Source: Tritrichomonas foetus (Eukaryota > Parabasalia > Tritrichomonadida > Tritrichomonadidae). From it: 64,000 nt of DNA. A program made the translations under genes and the position numbers. Under the pieces are notes generated by a model. The model ran no database searches and was not told the DNA's origin. It saw nothing but the letters and a program-made list of their open reading frames with translations. The stretch covers positions 70,284-134,283 of the forward strand of contig MLAK01000893.1 of assembly GCA_001839685.1 (NCBI GenBank), given 5' to 3'. Shown piece after piece: positions 1-8,749 of this stretch. Numbering within the stretch: the first letter of the stretch is position 1; every line of letters begins with the position of its first letter.

Positions 1-90
1 CATTCTTTTCATTAATTCATTCTTTTCATTAATTCATTCTTTTCATTTACTCATTCATTTCATTTATTCATTCTTTTCATTTATTCATTT
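1..90. repeat. 17-bp AT-rich tandem repeat
   Basis: About five head-to-tail copies of a 17-base unit starting CATTCTTTTCATTAATT, with the last copies diverging by one to three bases. It lies 180 bases before the Sec3-like start codon. It is a simple microsatellite-like array with no spacer structure, so it is not a CRISPR array. Confidence 0.85.
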
Positions 91-204
91 GTTTTAATGT
101 TTCTCTTACAGACTGACGATTGATATTTTCTTAATCGAAATTGTATATCTCACTTTTTGAATAATAACACAATGAAAAATCTTCAATGTTAAAAAATGTC
201 AGGT

Positions 205-212
205 AAGGTCAA
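205..212 (+). promoter_or_regulatory. AAGGTCAA motif upstream of Sec3-like gene
   Basis: An exact AAGGTCAA lies 55 bases before the ATG at 268. The same 8-mer, in either orientation, recurs in other spacers of this window. A promoter role is inference from position and recurrence. Confidence 0.3.
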
Positions 213-267
213 TTTTCTTTTGATTTTTATCAATAACGATAGGGAAAAATAAAAATATTTGGAGTCA

Positions 268-2337
268 ATGAAAAGGTCGAAACAACGCCACGCTCTTCGT
301 CCTCCGCCAAAACCAGACTTTAGCCCACCAGTTGAAATGCAAGTCATTAATACCGATATTGCTTTCGATGAGAATGAACGAAAAAAGTTTGATGCTCTTG
401 CAGAGCCCTTTTTATCCGAATCAGTCTCGAACCTCCCCCAGACCCTCGAAGAAACAATCAACAACTACCACAACAAAAACGCCGAAAGCCTTGTTTTAAA
501 TAAACTTGATCTCGAGAACGCGAAGATCAAACTTTCCCAAATTCTCGAAAAGCTTAACGTTTCCTTAGAATCAGCAATCATCACACGCAACAACGAACGA
601 ATCGTTTCAGAAAAACTTCGATCGATCGATTTGAATAGCGATAAAGACGCAACCGTTGTCGTGAATAAGCAAGAAGCTTCAAAACTCCTCACCCAAATTG
701 CAGAAGATGCTTCCGTCCCTCCCGAGTGGGAGGCTTTAATTGGCCATCCAAGATTTTCCGCCATTCAAAACCTTCCACATTTATATGAAGTTCTTATGAA
801 ACTCACTGAAGAAGTCGAATCTGAAAACATTCCACCATCACTCGTCGGTTTGAGAGTAGCCAAAGAAAGAGTTGAAAGTTTCAAAAATTTATCCGAAACT
901 TTTTCAAACGCCTTTCTTACATTTATTAATCGAACTTTTTCAAAAGTTGATATTGTCCAAGCATTTGCAACAAAAGCTCCACTAGCCGAATATATTCCTC
1001 CTGATGAAAATGAAGAGGAGGATGATGATTCACATAAAAAGAAAATGAAGAAATATTCTATACCTAGTGTGTCTGAGCATCCTCTCTTAAAAGTCGCCAA
1101 CCTTTATTGGAAGTTTATCTGTTGGGAGAAAATTCATTATTATGAGGATTGCTACCTTCAACTCCAAAAGATATACATAAATTGCTCAAACGCCTACTTT
1201 TTGAAGCATACTGGTGAAAGGTTTATTAAAAATATTGCTATGCTTCAATCATCTACTAGACCGAAACCAGTCCCAACTGATCCTTTCGCAACTGATGATG
1301 AATACTCAGACCCACATTCACAACTATTTGTTCACAACATCAATCGTTTCCTTTCTGATTTTTTCAATGGAATCAATGCAGAAGCATGCATATTGAGTGA
1401 ATTTTGGAAAATTACAGACCCGTCAACCCTTGGCCAAATCATTACTAAGCCAACAATAGAATCAGTTAAAGCATTCATGGAAGCAGTCAAATTGTTCGAT
1501 CCATTATTTTTAATTATCGCTTATCGTCTTTGTGCGAACGCTGACAAGAATTCGATTGTACCTCTTGATGAAATCGTCGCAGTGCCACGATCAGCATGGC
1601 AGAACCACCTCAAGAAAATGTTTGCTGAAGTAAGAAGCTCTAAAGCGCCAAAAACAGTCTGCGTTATTCAAGTTTTCAAAGACTTGCCAAAATTCTTCAA
1701 GACGTTAACAGGTATCACTCCAGAAAATGATCTTGATATCTTCGAAAAAACTATCTGTGTGATCATCGAAGAATTGGTAACAATTTTAACAGAAGAAATC
1801 GCACTCAAATTACCAAAGAAGAACATGGTATCAAGAACAGTCGTGATGAATATGGCTTTCCTGTTCGAGAGAATGAGAACAATGGATATCATCTCGAAGA
1901 GTAAAGCTATCTCAAGTAAGATGTTATCCATTCAGCATCTTTTGAAAACGAATATCGATATATTCTTGGAACAGATGACTGCAAAAATCTGGCCAGATGC
2001 TTTTTCATTCTTCAACCAAGTGGAAGAATGGATGAAGCAAGATGGATTCACTTATGAAATTGTTACTTTTCAGGTTAGTCACACAGAAGAAAAGTTCAAG
2101 GATTTAAACGAGAAAATTGATAAGAAAATTGTTGCTTCTGTTGGCGAATGCTTCAATTTCCTCAGAAAGAAGATCCCAAGCGAAAGTCTCAGGAGGGAGC
2201 TCAAAAAATCTGTTGTTGTTAATATTCAAGAATTATTCCAAAAGTGGTCAAACATTGCTTATCAGTGTTATGGAATTAAATTGACTACAACTCCGGAAAA
2301 AGTTGTTCAGTTAATGAAAGATTCTCCAAAAGTATAA
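268..2337 (+). CDS. Exocyst complex component Sec3/EXOC1-like
   Basis: The 689-residue product resembles the helical C-terminal body of Sec3/EXOC1, which tethers secretory vesicles to the plasma membrane as part of the exocyst. Blocks that line up with Sec3 by eye are the stretch VPPEWEALIG (about residue 150), the following LRVAKERVESFKNLSETF helix, and the helix starting HPLLKVANLYWKF near residue 275. A coiled-coil region precedes them and an acidic insert, DENEEEDDDSHKKK, sits near residue 250. The rest is helical to the C terminus. It is shorter than animal Sec3 and shows no N-terminal PH-like domain. The open frame extends to a TTG at 259, but the first ATG is at 268. An exocyst role is inferred from these matches; another tethering complex subunit is the main alternative. 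Confidence 0.72.
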   Translation: MKRSKQRHALRPPPKPDFSPPVEMQVINTDIAFDENERKKFDALAEPFLSESVSNLPQTLEETINNYHNKNAESLVLNKLDLENAKIKLSQILEKLNVSLESAIITRNNERIVSEKLRSIDLNSDKDATVVVNKQEASKLLTQIAEDASVPPEWEALIGHPRFSAIQNLPHLYEVLMKLTEEVESENIPPSLVGLRVAKERVESFKNLSETFSNAFLTFINRTFSKVDIVQAFATKAPLAEYIPPDENEEEDDDSHKKKMKKYSIPSVSEHPLLKVANLYWKFICWEKIHYYEDCYLQLQKIYINCSNAYFLKHTGERFIKNIAMLQSSTRPKPVPTDPFATDDEYSDPHSQLFVHNINRFLSDFFNGINAEACILSEFWKITDPSTLGQIITKPTIESVKAFMEAVKLFDPLFLIIAYRLCANADKNSIVPLDEIVAVPRSAWQNHLKKMFAEVRSSKAPKTVCVIQVFKDLPKFFKTLTGITPENDLDIFEKTICVIIEELVTILTEEIALKLPKKNMVSRTVVMNMAFLFERMRTMDIISKSKAISSKMLSIQHLLKTNIDIFLEQMTAKIWPDAFSFFNQVEEWMKQDGFTYEIVTFQVSHTEEKFKDLNEKIDKKIVASVGECFNFLRKKIPSESLRRELKKSVVVNIQELFQKWSNIAYQCYGIKLTTTPEKVVQLMKDSPKV

Positions 2338-2596
2338 TTTTTTTCGTCGTAAATTAGGTTATTTTTTATTTTTTTTGTTTTTTGCTGATGGTCAATTTTT
2401 TAATTTCAACTCCCCCTTTTATTCATGTTTCCAACTTTTTCTTTATTAGTAGAACACTTTTTCACAATGTATGACCAAATAAATCATTAAAAAGTAATAA
2501 CATCTTGAATGAATTTTGGTTAATAATTTTTTCATTAACCCAATATTAATTGGAGTTTAGAATTCCAAACATTTTTATTTTTACTTTTGTTTTACA

Positions 2597-3390
2597 ATGA
2601 GCGATGGTGATTTTATACAACTTCAAGATTCGAAAGTATCCGTTAACCTAGAAACGCTTGCATCAGTCAATTTCGTCGCCCCAGCTTTTCGTCAACTTAC
2701 AGATTTTTCAATTTCTACACTTATTTATCACGGCTACATGTCCTCGATTTTCCACGGGAAGGTCGAAAATACGCCGGTGATTATTGAAGCCTGCTCACGA
2801 ATTCCGTATCGTCTTGTTTGTCGGGAAATCAAATTATTGAATGATTTAAACATCAACAATATCGTAAAAATCGCAGCATTAACTCGAAATTCATCGCTTG
2901 GAATTATTTGCCTCGCTTACAAATTGTTCGACTTCCAGCCGTGGACAGAAATCGTCCCTCAGAAATGCCTTCCAAATCTTTTATTCTCGCTTTTGACAGT
3001 TCTATCGGAAATCCACGCCAATGATATTTTTCATGGATGGGTTTGCCGCTCAAGTGTTTACGTTAATCCTGATTTCAAATCCATAATATTAGGAAGCTTT
3101 CACGCGGCCGCCAAAATCGGGGATCCAGCGCCTTTAATTCCGGATCACCCCTGTGCCCCGCCAAAAATAAGCGAAGAGGATCGAAGGCCAGACGATATCT
3201 ATTCTGCAGCGCTTTGGTTCCATCATTTTATAAGCAGGAGCCCCAAAAATCGCTGGATAAACTGGACACACTCGGGCTTGAGCCGGAGATGGTCAGCCTT
3301 CTTCAGAAAATGGTAAAAGAGGATCCAGGCAAGAGGATTACAGCAAAAAAGGCGATGAAGAAGCTACAATCGATTTTAAATGTTTCCTAA
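2597..3390 (+). pseudogene. Frameshifted protein pseudokinase
   Basis: The frame from ATG 2597 has the shape of a small kinase domain. It shows an Ala/Glu-type N-lobe (VIIEACSRIPYRLVCREI), HGWVCRSSVYV where HRDLKxxN is expected, LGSFHAA where DFG is expected, and RPDDIYSAALW as the F-helix region. It then runs into an unrelated tail and stops at 3316. The missing last helices continue in another frame, ending QKMVKEDPGKRITAKKAM and stopping at 3388-3390. One extra T in the four-T run at 3226-3229 would join the two parts as HHFYKQEP. Even joined, the catalytic Asp and DFG are absent, so it would be a pseudokinase. It may be a pseudogene, a real truncated gene, or a homopolymer sequencing error. 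Confidence 0.6.
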
Positions 3391-3883
3391 AAATAAAAAT
3401 ATTACTTAATATAAAGGCTTTATTGCACTTTTTGATAAAACATATTTTTTTCGAAGATCTCTTTAGATTTAACCCAAAATGAGGCAAAATTGAAGTCTTG
3501 GCATTTTTGTTTTGACCAGGAGAAGCGAAAAATTGACCTTAACTGCCTCTTGTTATGAGCAACAATGATCCTTATTGGTCGTCACAGATATGTTAATTCG
3601 ATAAAAATTATTATTTTTAAGTTTGTTATTCAATTTCTGATTCATCAGGAAGTATGCGAAAAAAATCTGATGAATTCTTTGAATTTGATGTGAAAATGAA
3701 GCTTATCGGATTTATTCATTGTTTATTTATAGAAATGAAAGACACTTCAAAGTGATGCCTTTTTTTTCAAAAAAAAAAAAGATATTTTTTGATGGAAAAT
3801 GAAAGAAGAGAAAAAAATAATAAAAAAATGAGAGATAAGGAAATATATGAGAATTCAAAATTTAATGGTCTTAAATCGATATT
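3391..3883. other. Convergent spacer
   Basis: A spacer between two converging genes. It contains a TTGACCTT motif at 3533-3540 and a short A-run near 3770. No coding potential was seen. Confidence 0.6.
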
Positions 3884-4297
3884 TTACTGTGCACCACGGC
3901 CGAGTTTTTGGAGAGCCTTTTCACGGCCGAGTCTCTTCTTCTCGATGAGGTTCTTGCGGTATTTGTCCATCTTGATCTTTGTGATGACGACGTTGCTTGG
4001 GTGGATTGGGATGAAAACTGTTTCGTTGCTGAGCTTTTGCTTTGTGACTGATTCGACGTTGATGCGCATTGTGCTAAGTTTGACAGCGACGACGCGGCCT
4101 GAACGTGTCTTGTATTGTCCACGGACAACTTCGACTTCGTCATCACGGCGGATTGGGAGGCGTTTGATGCCATGTGTATTTTGGAGATCTTTTGAGAGTG
4201 GAGCGCTCATTGAAACATGCTTTTCTTCTTTTGTGGCGTTGAAGAATTGCTTACGAACCTTACGAGCTTGGGATGAAACGAATGGATTTGTCTTCAT
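3884..4297 (-). CDS. RPL26: 60S ribosomal protein L26 (uL24)
   Basis: The 137-residue product is the eukaryotic L26 protein of the large ribosomal subunit, near the polypeptide exit tunnel. It starts [20 protein letters not shown] and carries the family blocks [10 protein letters not shown] and [20 protein letters not shown], the last being the KOW loop. [19 protein letters not shown] follows, then a basic tail. The frame is open upstream to a GTG at 4339, but the ATG at 4297 matches the family N terminus. The leader is GC-rich compared with nearby spacers. It contains a five-codon upstream ORF (M-A-F-P-E) whose TGA overlaps the start ATG. The stop codon reads TAAA, which fits the known trichomonad habit of merging stop and polyadenylation signal. 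Confidence 0.95.
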   Translation of the reverse strand: MKTNPFVSSQARKVRKQFFNATKEEKHVSMSAPLSKDLQNTHGIKRLPIRRDDEVEVVRGQYKTRSGRVVAVKLSTMRINVESVTKQKLSNETVFIPIHPSNVVITKIKMDKYRKNLIEKKRLGREKALQKLGRGAQ

Positions 4298-4506
4298 TCG
4301 GGAAAGGCCATGGTTTCCAACCGCCAGCCGCCAATTCACTTTTTCAGAATGACATTATAACTTTTTGAAAATTATTTTTTTCAATAAATATTTATCGTCC
4401 AATAGTTTTGAAAGCACATGTCCTGTTTCCATTTCGATCAACAAGAAGAGAAAGCATATACTTTGCAATTTTTCTTTTTGAATCTCATGCCAATCATAAA
4501 GCTAAA

Positions 4507-4540
<34 letters not shown>

Positions 4541-5015
4541 ATAATAATAAAAATAGAAAATAATATAATTGCAAAAAATGTAAACAATTTAGAATTGAAA
4601 AATTCAATTTTTTCCATAATAACAATGAAGAAATCTAATATTAATCTTTCTCCTATCTTTCTATTTTTGGATATTTAACAAATCTTGTTTCCAAAAATTT
4701 GGTCTCTGAAATATTATTGAAGTTGGTGGATCCGAATATTTTTCTAAAAACAGTATATACTATAGTGTATACACTTAATTTTCTTTTTTGGAAATGAATT
4801 TGATTTGCTTTCACAATGCATTGAGATTCTTGAACATTGGTTTTGATTATCAAAAGAATGTGGAATTTTGCATCACAATATCTATTATTTATATTACGAT
4901 AGATTATCATTTAGCATATAAAAATCAAGAAATATGATAGATGCCCATCTAAATGTGATTCCAATCACTTTCGACTTAGTTCTAATTATAATTAATAATA
5001 ATAAGAATTTAAAAA
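4298..5015. other. Spacer with poly(A) tract
   Basis: The spacer holds the L26 leader and a 29-base A-run at 4510-4538. The remainder is AT-rich. An 85-codon minus-strand ORF at 4653-4910 looks like chance. Confidence 0.55.
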
Positions 5016-6308
5016 TTAATCATTTGGAAGATCAAAGTCATACTCATCTGTATTTTCTGATGAGCAATCAGTGAATATCTCAAAATCTGGTATTGTAATA
5101 ATCGATGTTCGGATTCGAACAGGCCTATAATCCAAATGATTGAATAGACAGCTTGTTTCCAATTTGTCTTGTGAAAGGGCCATTTCCATTTTACATGCCA
5201 TAATTTCTCTTTCTTCTTTATTGAGAGTATCTTCTGGTTGGTCATATGATCTTATTTCCCAGTTTGGCGGAATTTGGGGTTTAATTTTTCGAGAAATATA
5301 TTTCTGTTCTAATTTACTTTCTTCAAGTGTCAAATCATTTTGTAATTCATAATGTGAAATAGATGATATTATTTTTTCAATGGGAGTATCAAGCAGTCCA
5401 TTTTTTATTCGATTTGAAATAACTTCAATATTATTATGGTCTCTTTCCATTTTGCGGCGTATCTTTTCCAGATCCTTTTTGGTAGATTCATTTCCTTCAA
5501 AATGAGCAAATTTTTGACATTTTGTGAATTTTGGTGTAATGATTTCTTTTTTTTCAAATGGCTGGGTTTGTGGCTGGAATGAAATTTTTGGAAAATGCAA
5601 AGGAGTTTGTTGTGAATGTGATGATGAATTATTGGAAGGATGATTCAGTGTAAATTGCTGCTTTACGTTGGAGTTTGTCGGTTGTGAATGAGAAAAATTT
5701 GAAGAAAAAGTATCAACTTTATTTGATTGGTTTTCATTTTCTTCATTTTCTTCAAATTGTGAATTTTGTGGTGATTTAATTTCAAATATTTCACTTGATA
5801 TGTCTTCAGGCGTGTTATTAGTGATATCAGATACAAAAGTACTTTCATTTTCAGAGCTTACCTTTGAGTTTAAATTATTTTGATTTGATGATAAATTTGC
5901 ACTTTCATCATCTTCACTATCAAACTCATTTGATTCTGCTTCAGATTCATCTCCAATGCCATCACTTGAATATTTCTCATGTGGTTCGTGGTTTTCTTCT
6001 TCCCAAATTGGTAAAATTGGAGCAAACGAATTTTCAAGTAATCGTTCTGGATTTGCAAATGGCTTGTAGACAGGGCCAAGAATGACGCAATCCATTCTAT
6101 CGAGTGGCGGATATTTTGTTCGTGAGCAGCAATCGAATTCTAGAATGTCGGTGTTAATTTGCAATGAATTTTGTTCGGTCTGTTCTAATCGAGCGAGAGT
6201 ATTCTGTAGTTTATATATTTTGCGTTCTAACCATTTCTTTTTCCACTGAACTTCGGCCTCGTATGATAAAAATATTGGGATATATTCCAAATTCGTTTCA
6301 TCTGTCAT
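5016..6308 (-). CDS. Acidic low-complexity protein of unknown function
   Basis: A 430-residue protein starting MTDETNLEYIPIFLSYEAEV. A helical segment, WKKKWLERKIYKLQNTLARLE, follows near residues 22-42. Residues about 110-250 are Ser/Asn/Glu-rich and probably disordered. The C-terminal third has a Pro-Pro-Trp segment (QIPPNWEIRSYDQPEDTLNK) followed by a charged helix. The order of an N-terminal helix, a disordered middle and a C-terminal Pro/Trp-plus-helix block faintly recalls KANSL1/MSL1 proteins with a PEHE domain, but the match is too weak to assign. The frame is open to a GTG at 6368; the first ATG is at 6308. Acidic Ser-rich composition suggests a nuclear or chromatin-associated protein, which is inference only. 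Confidence 0.7.
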   Translation of the reverse strand: MTDETNLEYIPIFLSYEAEVQWKKKWLERKIYKLQNTLARLEQTEQNSLQINTDILEFDCCSRTKYPPLDRMDCVILGPVYKPFANPERLLENSFAPILPIWEEENHEPHEKYSSDGIGDESEAESNEFDSEDDESANLSSNQNNLNSKVSSENESTFVSDITNNTPEDISSEIFEIKSPQNSQFEENEENENQSNKVDTFSSNFSHSQPTNSNVKQQFTLNHPSNNSSSHSQQTPLHFPKISFQPQTQPFEKKEIITPKFTKCQKFAHFEGNESTKKDLEKIRRKMERDHNNIEVISNRIKNGLLDTPIEKIISSISHYELQNDLTLEESKLEQKYISRKIKPQIPPNWEIRSYDQPEDTLNKEEREIMACKMEMALSQDKLETSCLFNHLDYRPVRIRTSIITIPDFEIFTDCSSENTDEYDFDLPND

Positions 6309-6852
6309 GTAAAATTGTAACCATTTTATTGTCAATTTACCAACAATAATGTGGTTATATATCTTCACAGTATTATGATATCGTAATCAGATTATTACCA
6401 AAAGAAGATAACAATTAGGTATCTCTGTATGGACGGGCCTTTGTTTCGCTTTCTTTCGATATCAAAATGATTCCTTTGATTTTTTTTAATGATTTTGACC
6501 AAGTTTTTCAACATGATAATTTCACTTCATTTCTTGTGTGACACTCAGAAAATCAACATCATAAAGTAGAGTATTTTACTTCACATTTTCCACACTTGAG
6601 GGCGTTCTTTCAATAGCAGTCAGGGGCACCTTATATCTCTCTTACAGCTCAAATCGTGGAAAAAATTGACCTTAACTCTCCATTCTTAAGTGCGACCAGT
6701 TAATCCGTGAACATTTAAGGTCAAATTTAATGTCAAATTAACGAAAAGTGCTCACGGTATCCATTATGATAAGGATCGAGTATGGTAAAATATTGGTTAA
6801 AACAGAAATACTTCATGCAAATAAATAAAAAGCCGCTTAACAAAAAAAATAT
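6309..6852. other. Spacer with two AAGGTCAA-type motifs
   Basis: TTGACCTTAA occurs at 6666-6675 and TTAAGGTCAA at 6715-6724, about 50 bases apart in opposite orientation. This forms a loose inverted pair. No coding sequence was seen. Confidence 0.5.
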
Positions 6853-7128
6853 TTATTTATTTATGTAGGTGACTGGGACGTTATCAAAGAAATTATCTTC
6901 ATCGTATTCGTCACTGTCGCCTTCTCTTCGACCGTTTCCGTAGATGTGAACAATGTTGTCGAATTTTCTTGGGTTCTTATTGAGTGAGTTTGCGAAATCG
7001 CGCATATCTTTTGCAACTTTATGGTCAAAATCAGTAATTTCGTGATCTTCGCCTCGGTATTTTTCGATCTCTTCATCAGCTGCACCCCAAAGTTGCTCAG
7101 CGGACATTACAATTGGTTCTTCTGCCAT
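6853..7128 (-). CDS. Small acidic protein of unknown function
   Basis: A 91-residue protein from an ATG at 7128. It is acidic (AADEEIEKYRGEDHEITDFD near the start, EGDSDEYDEDNFFDN near the end) with a basic patch in the middle, NPRKFDNIVHIYGNGRREG. No signal peptide, membrane segment or known domain is recognised. Its balanced residue use and freedom from AT-driven Lys/Asn runs favour a real gene. It is divergently arranged with DPCD across a 301-base spacer, so the two could share a promoter region. Confidence 0.7.
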   Translation of the reverse strand: MAEEPIVMSAEQLWGAADEEIEKYRGEDHEITDFDHKVAKDMRDFANSLNKNPRKFDNIVHIYGNGRREGDSDEYDEDNFFDNVPVTYINK

Positions 7129-7429
7129 TCTTTGTAAAAAATGATATCTGAGCCTTTTTTCAATTCAAAAAGTCAATTGGTATTGAAAAATGACATTATT
7201 AATATTGTGGTAAATCATTATTTTCAAAACTCTGAGTACGATAGAATATACACAATTATCGTGATGGTTAAAATCTACCATACCAATAGCGGTTAACTTT
7301 TCACAAAAATGATAAATAGCCGGCCATATATATTTAGAAAAAATATGATATAAGAACGTTTACTAATTCGTTTGAATTCGCAACAACGTATACTTTTTAA
7401 ACGTATAATTGGCCGACCAATTAGAAAGA
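7129..7429. other. Divergent promoter spacer
   Basis: AT-rich DNA between two divergent genes, expected to hold both promoters. No AAGGTCAA motif or tandem repeat was found in it. Confidence 0.45.
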
Positions 7430-8002
7430 ATGACTTTGAAGAAACCAGATGCAACTGCTTACAAAGTAGGCGGCTATAAACAGATCATGTACGTTGATGC
7501 AAAGACCGGAAATGACGTTATGGAAGTTTGTGAACTCGATACAGGAATATTAGTCGCTCGTCGTGAAAGAAGCAAAACGATTTACGGAGCCACAAGCCAG
7601 TGGGAATGCACGTACGGACAAATTCCAAGCGAAAAGAAAGAAATCGAAACGATTGAGCTCTCTTCAAAAAATCCAATATTTTTCCGACAAGATACACCAA
7701 ACCAATGGTCGTGGCGCGTTAGAAATATTCCATATCCACCAGAAAATTATGAAGTGACAGTTGATGAAGCAAAGAACCAAATTGTCGTTCGTACGAGAAA
7801 TAAGAAATATTTCAAGAGAATTGATGCTCCAAATGGAGAAAAAATGGTACCCAGTGAAGTGAACTGGAATTGGAACTTTAATGCACTCGTTATTACCCAT
7901 AACAAGCCACCAAGAGTTATCGCACAAGATAAGGATATGCAACAATGGCGTGCAAAGCTTCCGTGCAAGGAAGACAATGAGCCAGACTGTAAGACACAGT
8001 GA
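7430..8002 (+). CDS. DPCD: DPCD family protein
   Basis: The 190-residue product matches DPCD, a conserved protein named for deletion in primary ciliary dyskinesia and linked to cilia and to the RUVBL1/2 chaperone system. Diagnostic blocks are YVDAKTGNDVMEVCELDTG, NPIFFRQDTPNQWSWRVRN, IPYPPENYEVTVDE, QIVVRTRNKKYFKRI, and the terminal motif ending DCKTQ, identical to the end of human DPCD. The length is close to the human protein (about 203 residues). The frame opens at a TTG at 7409; the first ATG at 7430 is chosen. In a flagellated parabasalid a role in axonemal assembly is the natural inference. Confidence 0.93.
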   Translation: MTLKKPDATAYKVGGYKQIMYVDAKTGNDVMEVCELDTGILVARRERSKTIYGATSQWECTYGQIPSEKKEIETIELSSKNPIFFRQDTPNQWSWRVRNIPYPPENYEVTVDEAKNQIVVRTRNKKYFKRIDAPNGEKMVPSEVNWNWNFNALVITHNKPPRVIAQDKDMQQWRAKLPCKEDNEPDCKTQ

Positions 8003-8749
8003 AACTCATTCATGATTGCTTAAAATAAATTGAAAAATGATATTATCTAGCTTTTATATTAAAATGATGATTTCAAAGTTAAAATTGTGAAGTGGAAAAA
8101 ATAGTAGTGCTAATGTTCTGATAAGTAACATCATATGGAGAAGGTTCAATAAAATAAACATATTTCGATATTGTTCATTGTATTAATGAATTATAGACTC
8201 CATAAAGTGTTGACGAACGGAGAATATGCATATTACCCCACATACACGATTTAATGTTTTGTAAATCCTTTTCAATAATAAAACAAAGTTATACTATGAC
8301 ATAAGTCTATACATATTGACAAGAACAATATCTTTCTTTCAATTATTTCTTTTTATTGATTCAATGCCAATGTTATCAACTATATATTTGGTTATAAATA
8401 GATTCAAATTTTGAGATTTTTAGTTTGGAGGAGCTTAATTTGTACCCAGATAATTCAGTTGTCATTACCTCAGACAGATTTCACAACGTATACTGTTTGG
8501 TAGATCTGGCTGGAATATGAAGCTGGAATGACAGCTTTGCCTTTTGCTACTGTCACACCATCTCTACCGACTGTAACAGTAAATATATATGAAAAGAATC
8601 TATAAGAAAATGGAATTTCTATTTTCAATATTTATTTAAAAACAATTGGTGATTTGTCTCAAACAAATCAAAATATAACACCGATTTTATTTCTTTTTTT
8701 CTTTTTTGGTATTTTTTTCCCTTTATTTATTCACAAAACAATTTCCCCA
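8003..8749. other. Spacer with a coding remnant
   Basis: AT-rich spacer between DPCD and CRM1, which converge here. It contains the coding-like minus-strand remnant annotated separately at 8470-8631. Nothing else stands out. Confidence 0.5.
8470..8631 (-). pseudogene. Orphan coding remnant
   Basis: A 54-codon open frame without any ATG, running into TGA at 8470-8472. It reads FTVTVGRDGVTVAKGKAVIP and then ASYSSQIYQTVYVVKSV. The residue mix (Val, Thr, Gly, Ala) and more GC-rich codons are unlike chance ORFs in this AT-rich spacer. The beta-rich pattern suggests the C-terminal end of an extracellular or structural repeat protein, but no family is recognised. It could be the tail of a decayed gene or a distant exon. 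Confidence 0.35.

Noticed and set aside
1..90. Possible CRISPR-like array
   Set aside because: Copies are contiguous 17-mers without spacers, in a eukaryotic context; a simple tandem repeat.
3210..3250. Short intron to explain the pseudokinase frame change
   Set aside because: The only GT...AG candidate is 21 bases, a multiple of three, and would not fix the frame; a one-base deletion is simpler.
3789..4352. 187-codon plus-strand ORF opposite L26
   Set aside because: It is the antisense shadow of a certain ribosomal protein gene; residues are Arg/Ser/Phe-rich as expected for an antisense frame.
4653..4910. 85-codon minus-strand ORF
   Set aside because: Starts with ATG but composition is AT-driven and no domain or coding bias is visible; likely chance.
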